Shown: positions 8,039 to 16,599, counted from the stretch's first letter. The stretch: 64,000 nt of DNA from Paenibacillus daejeonensis DSM 15491 (GCF_000378385.1 NZ_KB899659.1:275418-339417), one strand, 5' to 3'. Numbers and translations: made by a program. The notes: a model not told the origin generated them from the letters alone.

Positions 8039-8500
8039 TTAGTTGGCTAGCTTGCTAAGAGCCGGATATTCGTCCAGGTAGCCGTGCTGCTTAAGCTCCA
8101 GCAACGCTTTGCGGATGCTGTGCTCGTCCTCTCCGGATTGATCGGACATTTCAAGCAGGCTGCTGACCGTAACATTTTCCTGGGTTTTGCAGAAGGTTAG
8201 CAGGCCCTTGGCAGCCCAGGACAGACGGTCATCCTGAAATTCGCCGACCATCTGACGGAATAATTTGTGCGGTACCAGCTTAAGCTCGACGAGCCGTTGC
8301 ATGGCCGAGATGGCCTCTTTGATCGTCATGCGACCCTTGCGGGCAACATCCTTGAGCACGGGCATTCCGGCATCGGAGCCGTAGGAGCTGAGGACAAAAT
8401 ACATCATCTGTGAGTAGATATCGAGGTCCGGTCTCTGAAAAACATCAGTGGAAAGCGTAAAGTTGCGAACGCCGGACGAGCTTGGTTGTTCGTTATTCAT
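8039..8500 (-). CDS. Winged-helix (replication-initiator/DnaD-like) DNA-binding protein
   Basis: A 153-residue protein. The N-terminal half looks like a winged helix-turn-helix of the kind found at the N terminus of replication initiators (LDIYSQMMYFVLSSYG, then MTIKEAISAMQRLVELKLV). A second helix-turn-helix-like segment follows (VTVSSLLEMSD, then HSIRKALLELKQHGYL). A precise family is not certain. It is divergent from parB with a 214-base gap, which suggests a functional link to partition or replication, but that is inference. GAAGGGAG precedes the start. Confidence 0.65.
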   Translation of the reverse strand: MNNEQPSSSGVRNFTLSTDVFQRPDLDIYSQMMYFVLSSYGSDAGMPVLKDVARKGRMTIKEAISAMQRLVELKLVPHKLFRQMVGEFQDDRLSWAAKGLLTFCKTQENVTVSSLLEMSDQSGEDEHSIRKALLELKQHGYLDEYPALSKLAN

Positions 8501-8621
8501 GTTGTCGTGGTTCTCCCTTCAGACAATACTTACTCTATAATCATACGAGAACAGGAACCGATTTCCTGGTTTATGAAGAGGATTTAATCCACTCTTCCGA
8601 TTTCTAATCTAAATCCTAGAC

Positions 8622-8652
8622 TTGCTCAGAGGGCTGCAGGTTGGGCTATAAT
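8622..8652 (+). promoter_or_regulatory. Probable SigA promoter of parB-like gene
   Basis: TTGCTC (8622-8627) and a perfect TATAAT (8647-8652) are separated by 19 bases, slightly longer than ideal. They lie 62 bases upstream of the ParB-family start. Confidence 0.5.
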
Positions 8653-8714
8653 AGAATAGCAGAAGACAGATCGGTCGCATCAGACTAGACTACCTATCGA
8701 CAGGAGAGATCGCC

Positions 8715-9866
8715 ATGAATATCATAGAATTGCCGATCACACAGATCGAGGAAGACAAGGATCAACCCCGTTATCAATTCGATGAAGAGGCGCTACAGGA
8801 GCTCATGCAGAGCATCGAGGAGATTGGTCTCCTCTCGCCGATCAAGGTGAGAGCTACGGGCAAGAACCAATATAAAATCATCTACGGAAACCGCCGCTAC
8901 AAGGCATGCCTGGCACTTGGGCGCACCAGTATTCCTTGCATTATCTCAGAAGCTGCAAGCGAGCAGGAAATTTACCTGGAGCAAATCGCCGAGAACCTAA
9001 CGCGCGAGGGCTTCTCTCCCATCGAGGAAGCCGAGGCCTTCCATAAACTGATGAATGATCCCAAATTCAGCAGCTCGGTCAAATATTTATCCAGCAAGCT
9101 TGGCAAACCCGAAGCGTATATCAAAAATAAATGTGAGCTGCTGAAATTCGGCAACGCCGTCAAAAAACTCGTCGTTAGCGGCACGGCCATCCGCAAGGAT
9201 AAGCTCACGGAGGATCAACTGCTCCCGCTGAAGGATCTTCCCCTGGAGCACCGGGATCCGCTCGCGCTCATCATGGCCCGCGATGAAATGCCGGTCAGCG
9301 ACATCAAGAAAATTGCCCGTCTCTTCAAATCAAAGGACATCTCGACGTCGACCAAGGACAAGCTGCTCTATAAGTCAGGCCTCGAACTGTATGAGACCTG
9401 GTCGGTCTATGAGCAGAACCGGGCGGAACGGGCCAAGCCTGCCGAGCCGAAAGCCAAGCCCAAGTCCAAGACCTCTGATTCCGAGCCTGCGCCAGTGGTG
9501 CCGTCAGCGTCATTGCCGCCCGCGACTGAACCGCCGGCCTCCTCTGCTACTGCCCAGATTGCGTTCGGCGATATCCGCCCTGCTGATGTTAGAGAAACGG
9601 CATCAGCAAGAGCCCATTCCGCGCCGGAGCAGGTAACTCAACCAACTGCCCCTTCATCGCCGCTGCTGATGCAGGTTGGACAGCTGCTCCATATTCTCGA
9701 CGCAGCAGCTGCTCCAACGGCTGAGGACCTGCCTGCCGTAAGTGGATTGAGTGCTGCGGATAAAGAGCGGCTGCAACAGGAGCTGCAACAGCTGACTGCC
9801 CGACTTGAGACCGAACTGCAGGGCTGGAAAGGTCTGCTGGAGGAGCTCTACCAAACTACACGCTGA
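8715..9866 (+). CDS. ParB/Spo0J-family protein (orphan)
   Basis: A 383-residue DNA-binding protein. Residues 1-95 form the ParB N-terminal domain, with CTP-binding motifs GNRRYKA (about 57-63) and ENLTRE (about 93-98). The middle domain (about 100-210) has the helix-turn-helix. A Pro/Ala/Ser-rich linker covers roughly 235-315, and a C-terminal helical, probably dimerising, segment ends at 383. No parA is adjacent, and gidB/noc neighbours typical of the chromosomal spo0J locus are absent, so this is an extra, orphan ParB. The start is supported by CAGGAGAG seven bases upstream. A role as a plasmid-derived partition or regulatory protein is inferred. Confidence 0.85.
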   Translation: MNIIELPITQIEEDKDQPRYQFDEEALQELMQSIEEIGLLSPIKVRATGKNQYKIIYGNRRYKACLALGRTSIPCIISEAASEQEIYLEQIAENLTREGFSPIEEAEAFHKLMNDPKFSSSVKYLSSKLGKPEAYIKNKCELLKFGNAVKKLVVSGTAIRKDKLTEDQLLPLKDLPLEHRDPLALIMARDEMPVSDIKKIARLFKSKDISTSTKDKLLYKSGLELYETWSVYEQNRAERAKPAEPKAKPKSKTSDSEPAPVVPSASLPPATEPPASSATAQIAFGDIRPADVRETASARAHSAPEQVTQPTAPSSPLLMQVGQLLHILDAAAAPTAEDLPAVSGLSAADKERLQQELQQLTARLETELQGWKGLLEELYQTTR

Positions 9867-9884
9867 CAGCCTTGCACCTCAAAA

Positions 9885-9924
9885 GGGCAGCCTCAAACGC
9901 CAATGATGGCGTTTGGAGCTGCCC
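9885..9924. terminator. Bidirectional intrinsic terminator
   Basis: A 17-bp stem (GGGCAGCCTCAAACGCC with GGCGTTTGGAGCTGCCC, two central mismatches) with an AATGAT loop, followed by TGCTTTTTG on the plus strand and preceded by AAAA. It serves parB and the converging synthase gene. Confidence 0.85.
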
Positions 9925-9943
9925 TGCTTTTTGTGTAAAGAGG

Positions 9944-10774
9944 CTACTGAATCCCCTGTTCCGTTACGCGACTGACAATACTCATAACACTCTCTCTGCT
10001 GAGCTTGCCGTCGCCGCTGCTCAAGGCTTCAAGCGTACCGTGAGCCAGCGCAAGCGGAATCGTGCAGAATTCCAGAATCTGCCCTGGCTGCAGCACCTCC
10101 ACATACGCATCAGCACCCTCAAGATTATGGCGAGCATAAGCGAACATCTGCTCGAGGTCCCAATCGTTCGGGAAGAAGCTGACGCCGCGCTCCTCATCTT
10201 CGCCGTAGTTACGCAGAATATTGACTGCTTGCAGCCCCCGTCCGAACGCGATCGCTTTGACCCGGTCCGTATCTGTGCCGTCATGCCAGCGCCACAGATC
10301 GGAGAGCAGCTCACCCACTGCACCAGCTACACAATAGGTATAGCTGTCCAAATCCTCTCTCGTCTCAATCTGCCAATTCTTATCGACCCAGTCAGCCATA
10401 CCCGTGGCCATGACCGCCGTGCTCTGCTTCACAAGCGAAGCTGCAGATTCCGGTGCCAGGCGCACCCAATCCTTCAGACGCAGTGTCACCTCAGGCAGCA
10501 CCTCGCCGTAAGGAGCAAACACGCCGTCCAATGTGCTCTCCGGCTCCTCTGATTGTAACCAGCTGCTTACTTCACGCAACAGATGGGATTTGGTATCCCG
10601 CGGCATTTCGGGGTGGTCTTCAATCTCGTCAATGGCGCGCATACAGAGATAAGCCGAGGCTACCGCCTCTTGCAGTTCACCGCTGAGCCGGCTGATCGGG
10701 ATAAAAAAAGTGCGGCTGTTCGTTAATAGATGATTCATTCCAATGGTCAGCAATTCGTTTTGGTTGTTCAACAT
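9944..10774 (-). CDS. Squalene/phytoene synthase-like protein (YisP/CrtM type)
   Basis: A 276-residue all-helical isoprenoid enzyme of the head-to-head prenyl synthase family, which joins two farnesyl or geranylgeranyl diphosphates. The first Asp-rich motif is intact (DEIED, residues 49-53). The second reads NILRNYGEDEERG instead of the usual NxxRDxxED, so its first Asp is Asn. The conserved FFP and EFCTIPLALAHGTL strings near the C terminus are present. The substitution leaves activity uncertain: it may make C30 carotenoid precursor for the crt genes at 36-39 kb, or be a farnesyl-diphosphate hydrolase like Bacillus YisP. It is monocistronic; GAGGGAG precedes the ATG. Confidence 0.85.
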   Translation of the reverse strand: MLNNQNELLTIGMNHLLTNSRTFFIPISRLSGELQEAVASAYLCMRAIDEIEDHPEMPRDTKSHLLREVSSWLQSEEPESTLDGVFAPYGEVLPEVTLRLKDWVRLAPESAASLVKQSTAVMATGMADWVDKNWQIETREDLDSYTYCVAGAVGELLSDLWRWHDGTDTDRVKAIAFGRGLQAVNILRNYGEDEERGVSFFPNDWDLEQMFAYARHNLEGADAYVEVLQPGQILEFCTIPLALAHGTLEALSSGDGKLSRESVMSIVSRVTEQGIQ

Positions 10775-10950
10775 AGCGCTCCCTCTACTATTACGTTGAC
10801 TCTAATAGCGACTGTTTTCTTTAATTATAGCTACATTTGCATGCGTGTTCAAATCGTGGCTCCCCGCTTCTCATGTGCGGCCGAATATGTTACGATTTGG
10901 TGTGGTGCAAGTTAGCAGATTGAACTGGTAAGAGAGGAGGATTCTGCAAG

Positions 10951-11748
10951 TTGAGGATACAAGCTTGGATTGATCACCCGAGATTCACGCAGGTTGTCAT
11001 GGTTCTTATCCTTCTTAATGCCATCCTGGTAGGTCTGGAAACCTACCCTTATATCTATGATACCTATTTCCCCTGGATTCAATGGACCGACCGTTTGCTG
11101 CTCTGGGCGTTTACGCTTGAGATTGTGCTCAGGCTCATAGCCAGTCGTCCGACCCGTTCCTTTTTTCGGGATGGTTGGAATGTGTTCGATTTCGTTATCG
11201 TTGCCAGCGGACACCTCTTCGTCGGAAGCTCATTTATCACCGTCTTGCGTATTTTGCGGGTTCTTCGTGTACTACGAGCAATTTCGGTCATGCCATCCCT
11301 GCGAAGGATTGTCACGGCACTGCTGCTGACCTTGCCTTCACTGGCACATATTGCCTTCCTGTTATCGATCTTGTTCTACATATTTGCAGTGACGGGAACG
11401 ATGCTTTTTGGCAAAGTATCCCCGGAATACTTTGGCACCCTGCATGACACACTACTTACACTAATGCAAATGATAACCCTCGATTCGTGGGCGAGCGGCA
11501 TGATGCGTCCGATGCTCGATAGCACGCCTTGGGCGTGGATCTACTTTATGCTGTTTGTTCTGCTTGGTTCATTTATCGTGATGAATCTAATCATCGGTGT
11601 CATTGTTACCAACCTCGATCGGGCAGACAACGAAGGGAAGCCTCAGCAGCAACCGGATCACGACCAGGACAATCAGCTGCAGGAGCTTCGCAATGAGGTG
11701 GGAGAGCTCAAGGCGATGATTCAACAGTTGAGTGAACGGAGCAAATAA
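10951..11748 (+). CDS. NaChBac-type voltage-gated ion channel
   Basis: A 265-residue single-repeat, six-helix voltage-gated channel subunit. Helices S1-S3 lie within residues 13-92. The S4 voltage sensor carries arginines every third residue (R100, R103, R106, R109). The pore helix leads to the filter TLDSWAS at 176-182, and S6 ends with LIIGVIVTNLDRAD. A C-terminal coiled coil (about 238-262) should tetramerise the channel. The filter differs from NaChBac TLESWAS by Asp for Glu at the selectivity position (D178). Translation most likely starts at TTG 10951, ten bases after GAGAGGAGG. It is a single gene with its own terminator. Confidence 0.92.
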   Translation: MRIQAWIDHPRFTQVVMVLILLNAILVGLETYPYIYDTYFPWIQWTDRLLLWAFTLEIVLRLIASRPTRSFFRDGWNVFDFVIVASGHLFVGSSFITVLRILRVLRVLRAISVMPSLRRIVTALLLTLPSLAHIAFLLSILFYIFAVTGTMLFGKVSPEYFGTLHDTLLTLMQMITLDSWASGMMRPMLDSTPWAWIYFMLFVLLGSFIVMNLIIGVIVTNLDRADNEGKPQQQPDHDQDNQLQELRNEVGELKAMIQQLSERSK

Positions 11749-11762
11749 TATGTATTAAAAGA

Positions 11763-11798
11763 ACGGACAAACCGCCCTGTGCAGGCGCGTTTGTCCGT
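11763..11798. terminator. Bidirectional intrinsic terminator
   Basis: ACGGACAAACCGCCC pairs with GGCGCGTTTGTCCGT (one bulge region), with TTTTAG after it. It lies between the channel gene and the converging PepSY gene. Confidence 0.8.
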
Positions 11799-11813
11799 TT
11801 TAGGTGAGACGAA

Positions 11814-12398
11814 TTAGTCATCGTAGCGGTCGTCATCGTCATGGTCAACTTGGAGGACCTTGGCGGTATAGGCATCGATCTCTACCTCGGTTTCTCCACG
11901 GCTCGTACGCAGTTCTACCTCATAGATCGCGCGCCCGTCATCATGATCGAGACTGACTTCCTGCACACTGCCACCAGTATGCTTCTGTGCCGCTGCTGCG
12001 GCAGCTGCCGCACCAATCAGACGGTTGTGATCATATTTGTGATCATCATTATCGTCATCTCTGTCTTCCTTGATGCCAAGCGTTTGGCCGGTTCGCGCAT
12101 CGATTTTCACTTCAGTTTCGATGTTGCCCTTCTCAATATCGACCTCATAATAAGCTGAGTTGCGGCGCTGCTCGAGCTCAATGCTCTCGACACGTCCGTC
12201 GAATTCAGCCAGTGCACGCTGTTGTGCTGCTGCAAAGCCAATATAGCTTGGAGAAGTCGAAGCTGCTGTAGTAGTCACTGGAGTGGATTCCGAATTTCCG
12301 TTACCCGCTCCGATCCCTGTAGCACTTGCTACACCGTATACGCTTCCTACTGCAATTGCTGTTGTCAACACGCCAATCCATAGTTTTCGTTTCATCAT
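11814..12398 (-). CDS. Exported PepSY-domain protein with acidic tail
   Basis: A 194-residue protein with a signal peptide or anchor (residues 1-27, KRKLWIGVLTTAIAVGSVYG) and a Ser/Thr-rich spacer. Two PepSY domains follow (about 52-108 and 128-184; each has the pattern YEV-D/E-...-EVKIDA-x-TG or equivalent), with an Asp/His-rich linker DRDDDNDDHKYDH and a tail VDHDDDDRYDD. PepSY domains are extracytoplasmic modules that often accompany peptidases or sensor kinases. It lies 107 bases after a second PepSY gene and a two-component system on the same strand. GGAGGAG is eight bases upstream. The acidic stretches suggest cation binding, which is inferred. Confidence 0.9.
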   Translation of the reverse strand: MMKRKLWIGVLTTAIAVGSVYGVASATGIGAGNGNSESTPVTTTAASTSPSYIGFAAAQQRALAEFDGRVESIELEQRRNSAYYEVDIEKGNIETEVKIDARTGQTLGIKEDRDDDNDDHKYDHNRLIGAAAAAAAAQKHTGGSVQEVSLDHDDGRAIYEVELRTSRGETEVEIDAYTAKVLQVDHDDDDRYDD

Positions 12399-12505
12399 GT
12401 TCCATCTCCTCCTCGAGTTCGTTTGTCTCTACATGTACAAATATAACTGGCGTACATGAGAACAAACGAATAGTCAGATTAGAAATTGATGAGAAAAAGA
12501 TGAGT

Positions 12506-13090
12506 TTACGTATCGTCATCATCATCCCAGATCACCGAAATGACTGTACCGGTGATGGCATTAACCTGGATGACCGCTTCCCGCTCCTCAGGCGTTTCGA
12601 TTTCAATCAAGTAGTAGATCCCATTGTCATTGCTCCGCAGTTCAACATCTTCCACCTTGCCCAACACTTGACCGAGCGCAATCTTGATGGCTTCTTCTTC
12701 AGTCAGTGGCAATGGGGGTGGTTCTTCACCGCCAGGCTCCTCCGGCTGATCTGTCCCCGGCTGTCCGGGCTCTCCCCCCGGATTGGGAACCGGTTCAGGT
12801 GGCTCGAATGCTTCGAGCCGCAGGATGCGTCTGGCCTCGCCTGCCCCGCCAAGCAATAGTTCATACACGCCCAGCTCCGACTCCAATGTAACTTGATAGC
12901 CCTCACGCAGCGATTGCACCTCTCGGATCTCACCGCCGTATTGGCCAAGTACCTGATCCCGGATCTCGGATTCGCTCAGTTGGCGAACAGGTTCGGACCC
13001 GGACTGCAGGAGCAGAATACCAGCGGTCGCCGTAAGGAAAAGCACGAGCAAGCCCACCAGCAGCCATCGCATTCGCCAGACCTGCTTCAT
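12506..13090 (-). CDS. Membrane-anchored PepSY-domain protein (YkoI-like)
   Basis: A 194-residue protein. One N-terminal membrane helix (about 8-28) is followed by a PepSY-like region (about 38-95), a Pro/Gly/Glu-rich linker and a second PepSY domain (about 128-190), ending in a DDDDDT tail. The start at 13090 was chosen because its ATG overlaps the TGA of the kinase gene (ATGA), which implies translational coupling, and GAGGGGAG lies upstream; longer in-frame extensions would run deep into the kinase gene. The order regulator, kinase, PepSY matches Bacillus ykoG-ykoH-ykoI, so it probably modulates or is read out by that kinase outside the membrane. Confidence 0.88.
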   Translation of the reverse strand: MKQVWRMRWLLVGLLVLFLTATAGILLLQSGSEPVRQLSESEIRDQVLGQYGGEIREVQSLREGYQVTLESELGVYELLLGGAGEARRILRLEAFEPPEPVPNPGGEPGQPGTDQPEEPGGEEPPPLPLTEEEAIKIALGQVLGKVEDVELRSNDNGIYYLIEIETPEEREAVIQVNAITGTVISVIWDDDDDT

Positions 13091-14493
13091 CGTGAATCCG
13101 CTCCCCTCTCCGTCTTGGTAGTCAATAAGGCCGCCTCTGGAGCCGCCTGCGGTTTGCACCAAATGGTCGCTGTCGTTCCTGCTCCCTCTATACTCTCCAG
13201 CTCGACGCGGACATCAATCGCTTCTGCCAGCTCCACGGCAAGCGACAGCCCTAGCCCCGCGCCACCGTCCTGCCGATTTCTTGCTTCGTCCACTCGGTAG
13301 AAGCGGTCGAATACCCGGGGCAACTGGTCCTTGGGGATGCCGATACCGCGGTCAATCACTCGCACAAACCGCTCTCCACCGGCAGCGCCAATGATGATAC
13401 GAATCGGCTCATCACTGAACTTGCGGGCATTGTCGAGAAAGATATAGAGCAGCTGCTTCAGCTTCGCTTCATCCGTGTAGCCCATCTCCACCTGCTCGGC
13501 TTCTACATCGACCTGCCGATCGTAAGCCTTGCGATACGCCTTGGCAGCATCAAGCGCTAGCTGCACCAAATCCACATCCGTTAACGTCACATCCCATTGC
13601 TCCTTGCGCTGAGCAAGCAGCAGCAGCTGCTCGGTCATCTGCTTCATACGGACAGCCTCCGAATGGATGGCTTCTACGGATTCGCCGAACAGCTCAGGAT
13701 TCTCCATCCCCCTTCGTTTTAACAGGCTGGCGTAGCTTTCAATGATCGTTAGAGGGGTCTTCAGCTCATGGGAGGCGTTCGATACGAATTTTTGCTGTTT
13801 GTCATAATTCGCCTCCAACAGCTCCATCATCTCATTGAAGGTCACGCCCATCTCATACAGCTCATCACGCGACTGCTCCTGCAGCTTAAGTCTGCGGTAA
13901 TGTCCGCTCTGCCGAATCTCCCGCATCGTTGAGGTCATCGCACCGATCGGCTGCATAATCAGCCGACCCAGAATACGACTGGACAACAGGACCGGGATGA
14001 GTGCGAGCGAAGTGATGGCGAGCAGTACGATCCGGAGTGTCTGCAGCGTAGTCAGCATGCCAGCCAAGCTGTGCACCAGCTGAATCTGGACGACCTCACC
14101 GGTGGTCCAAATCGCAGGTATGGATACGGAAGCATACGTCTGTCCCTCATGTCTTATCGTCTCAACCCTTCGTTCTGCCGTGTAGTCTGTCGGGAGTGCC
14201 ATGAGGTGTTCTTGTCCTGGTGATGTAATGCCCGGATAATCGACGGGACCGCCGCCGCTGATTCGGATCATACCGTCCACGGGCACATAGCTGCGCAACG
14301 CATCGGCGGCAGGCACGACAGCTACAGCGTTCAGGATGCCGCTGCTGATATGACTGCCTTCAGCCTCTACCCGGCGAAGCTCGCTGTCCATCATCATCTT
14401 GCTAAAGGCAAAATAGATGGACAAGTTCATCAGAATCAACAGAACGGCGAATAACACCGAGGAGTACAAATTGATCTTGCTGCGCAGCTTCAT
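13087..14493 (-). CDS. Sensor histidine kinase (YkoH-like)
   Basis: A 468-residue membrane kinase. It has a first membrane helix at about 9-29, an extracytoplasmic loop of about 120 residues and a second helix near 155-178. HAMP follows, then HisKA with SNASHELKTPLTIIES (phospho-accepting His) and a HATPase domain with N-box LDNARKF, DRGIGIPKDQ and GAGLGLSL. The start at 14493 overlaps the stop of the response-regulator gene (ATGA). The operon order is regulator, kinase, PepSY, PepSY. The ligand is unknown; the adjacent PepSY proteins are likely sensory partners. Confidence 0.93.
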   Translation of the reverse strand: MKLRSKINLYSSVLFAVLLILMNLSIYFAFSKMMMDSELRRVEAEGSHISSGILNAVAVVPAADALRSYVPVDGMIRISGGGPVDYPGITSPGQEHLMALPTDYTAERRVETIRHEGQTYASVSIPAIWTTGEVVQIQLVHSLAGMLTTLQTLRIVLLAITSLALIPVLLSSRILGRLIMQPIGAMTSTMREIRQSGHYRRLKLQEQSRDELYEMGVTFNEMMELLEANYDKQQKFVSNASHELKTPLTIIESYASLLKRRGMENPELFGESVEAIHSEAVRMKQMTEQLLLLAQRKEQWDVTLTDVDLVQLALDAAKAYRKAYDRQVDVEAEQVEMGYTDEAKLKQLLYIFLDNARKFSDEPIRIIIGAAGGERFVRVIDRGIGIPKDQLPRVFDRFYRVDEARNRQDGGAGLGLSLAVELAEAIDVRVELESIEGAGTTATIWCKPQAAPEAALLTTKTERGADSR

Positions 14494-15185
14494 GGCGAAT
14501 CCTTCAGCACGTATCCGACACCGCGCACGGTATGAATCAACTCGCTTGAGAAGCCGCTGTCTACCTTTTTGCGAACATAACGGATATAAACGTCCACCAC
14601 ATTGGTGTCTCCCGCATAGGCATAGCCCCATACCGCCGTCAACAATTGATCGCGGCTGAGCACCTGCCTCTGATTCCGCATCAAATAGACCAGCAGATCA
14701 AATTCCCGGGGAGTCAGCTCAATGGTCTTCTGATCCCGGTAGACTTCGCGCGTGGACTCATTGAGCCGGAGGTCCGCGCATTCCAGCCACTGTTCCATAG
14801 CCGGGGGCTCTGTGTGCAAGGCGCGTTGTCTGAGCGAGGCCCGGATGCGCGCTAGCAGCTCCTCAATGACAAACGGTTTGGTAATGTAATCATTGGCGCC
14901 CAGATCAAGCCCGGACACCTTGTCCTCCACCGATCCCTTGGCCGTTAGCAGCAATACAGCCGTCTGACTGTCTGACGCGCGAATCCGGCGCAGCAGCTCA
15001 ATACCGCTGAGTCCCGGCAGCATCACATCAAGCAGGATCAGATCATAACTGCCTGCGCGATAAGCCTCCAGTCCGTCGAGGCCATTTTTGGCAAGTGTGA
15101 TCTCATAGCCTTCGAAGCCCAGTTCAATTTGCAGCAGCCGGGCGATTTTTTCCTCATCTTCTACGATCAATATCGATTCGCTCAT
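14490..15185 (-). CDS. OmpR-family response regulator (YkoG-like)
   Basis: A 231-residue protein. The receiver domain (1-120) has the acidic pair in VEDEEK, phospho-acceptor Asp in LILLDVMLPG (about residue 53), switch Thr/Ser in LLTAKG and Lys in ITKPF. The winged-helix DNA-binding domain follows (about 130-228; TPREFDLLVYLMRN, YIRYVRKKVD, VRGVGYVL). It is the first gene of the two-component/PepSY operon, with AAAGGAG upstream. The divergent AI-2E-family gene starts 125 bases away. Confidence 0.95.
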   Translation of the reverse strand: MSESILIVEDEEKIARLLQIELGFEGYEITLAKNGLDGLEAYRAGSYDLILLDVMLPGLSGIELLRRIRASDSQTAVLLLTAKGSVEDKVSGLDLGANDYITKPFVIEELLARIRASLRQRALHTEPPAMEQWLECADLRLNESTREVYRDQKTIELTPREFDLLVYLMRNQRQVLSRDQLLTAVWGYAYAGDTNVVDVYIRYVRKKVDSGFSSELIHTVRGVGYVLKDSP

Positions 15186-15226
15186 TTGGCCTCTCCTTTA
15201 TGGACAACCGCTCTTGGATTCCCTAT

Positions 15227-15256
15227 TTGATCTTCGGCGCCTTTGCCGGATATAAT
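15227..15256 (+). promoter_or_regulatory. SigA-type promoter of the AI-2E-family gene
   Basis: TTGATC (15227-15232), an 18-base spacer and a perfect TATAAT (15251-15256), 54 bases before the start codon of the downstream gene. Confidence 0.6.
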
Positions 15257-15310
15257 GGAAATAACAGCTGTTTGGGGCTGATCACCATACGTTCAAAGGC
15301 GGGCTGAAGG

Positions 15311-16507
15311 ATGGAGTCATTGCGCAACAATACAGGGCGGTTCAAAGAAATGATTCTGAACAACAAATTTGTGTTGTTTCTGATGATTTTACTGCTTCTG
15401 GGCTTGAATATCTTTGTGTTTCACAAGATATCATTTATATTCACACCGATCGCCGTACTGCTCAAGACCGTGCTGCTGCCCATTGTCCTGGCGGGCATCG
15501 TATACTATCTGTTAAGCCCGATTGTCGATTATCTGGAAACCCGCAAGGTACCCAGAGTCTACTCTATTCTTGTTCTATTTATCCTTATTATAGGGCTAAT
15601 CACGCTTCTGCTGGTAGCGGTTATTCCGATCATTACGCATCAGGTGACCAATTTGATCGCCGAACTGCCAGGATATGCAGGCCAGATTCAGACCGAATTC
15701 CAGGAATTTTTGGACAGTGGCATTCAGAGCCAGCTTCAGCAATGGTTCGATTTTAATTCAATGGACTTGACGGGCAACATCACCGAGCGGTTAACTGCCG
15801 CGCTTGAAACAACGTGGTCGAGCATCGGTTCTATCGTCGGCGCGCTCAAGGACGTCATTCTTGCTATCGTCACCCTGCCTTTTATTCTGTTCTACCTGTT
15901 GAAAGACGGCAAGCGTCTGCCCTCGTTCATCGTTAAGTTTTTCCCAATCGCGATTCGTCCAGGCACGCTGCGTGTGATGGGTGAGATGAACCAGCAGATC
16001 AGCGGTTATATTCGCGGTCAGATTCTGGTCAGCTGCTGTATCGGAGTACTCCTCTACATCGGCTACCTGATCATTGGACTCAAATATTCGCTCGTTCTGG
16101 CTTTGATCGCTGCCTGTACGGCCGTTATACCTTACCTGGGGCCAGCGATCGCTATTACACCTGCCATGATCGTCGCACTCGTGACATCACCCTTAATGTT
16201 GATCAAAATGATCGTGATCTGGACGATTGTTCAGCTCATTGAAGGAAAGTTCATCTCCCCGCAAATTATGGGTAAGACACTGCAGGTCCATCCGATTACG
16301 ATTATATTCGTCATTTTAACGGCAGGCAACCTGTTTGGGATTGTAGGCATCATCCTGGCTGTTCCCGGATACGCTGTGTTGAAGGTTATCGTCACGAACC
16401 TGTTCAACTATCTCACAACGAACTCCAGGCTGTATCGACAGGACCCTGAACCACATCTGCCTGGCGAACCACACCTGCCCAACCAGCCAAATCTGCCTAA
16501 CGGGTAG
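15311..16507 (+). CDS. AI-2E family transporter
   Basis: A 398-residue membrane protein of the AI-2E/UPF0118 (YueF/YubA/PerM) family. Hydrophobic helices lie at about 20-40, 47-68, 75-100, 180-200 and a cluster from 235 to 355. Family motifs include PIVLAGIVYYLLSPIVD, a soluble helical segment with NLIAELPGY, and the conserved VLYIGYLIIGLKYSLVLALIA and PYLGPAIAITPA strings. Members export small molecules or act as sodium/proton antiporters; the quorum-signal role holds for few. The C-terminal tail carries three short PHLP/PNLP repeats, which is unusual. A perfect palindrome terminates the gene. Confidence 0.92.
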   Translation: MESLRNNTGRFKEMILNNKFVLFLMILLLLGLNIFVFHKISFIFTPIAVLLKTVLLPIVLAGIVYYLLSPIVDYLETRKVPRVYSILVLFILIIGLITLLLVAVIPIITHQVTNLIAELPGYAGQIQTEFQEFLDSGIQSQLQQWFDFNSMDLTGNITERLTAALETTWSSIGSIVGALKDVILAIVTLPFILFYLLKDGKRLPSFIVKFFPIAIRPGTLRVMGEMNQQISGYIRGQILVSCCIGVLLYIGYLIIGLKYSLVLALIAACTAVIPYLGPAIAITPAMIVALVTSPLMLIKMIVIWTIVQLIEGKFISPQIMGKTLQVHPITIIFVILTAGNLFGIVGIILAVPGYAVLKVIVTNLFNYLTTNSRLYRQDPEPHLPGEPHLPNQPNLPNG

Positions 16508-16533
16508 AGCACATTCGCCCGACATGCATACAA

Positions 16534-16571
16534 GCCGAGCAGACAGCGCGCATGCGCGCTGTCTGCTCGGC
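16534..16571. terminator. Strong bidirectional terminator (38-base perfect palindrome)
   Basis: A fully self-complementary 38-base sequence beginning GCCGAGCAGACAGCG and followed by TTTTTT. It lies between the AI-2E gene and the converging GH20 gene. Confidence 0.9.
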
Positions 16572-16599
16572 TTTTTTCAATTCCATACCTATGATATGA

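Noticed and set aside
15311-16507. AI-2E gene as an autoinducer-2 quorum-sensing exporter
   Set aside because: The family name is historical; most members have other transport roles, and no lsr or luxS gene is nearby.
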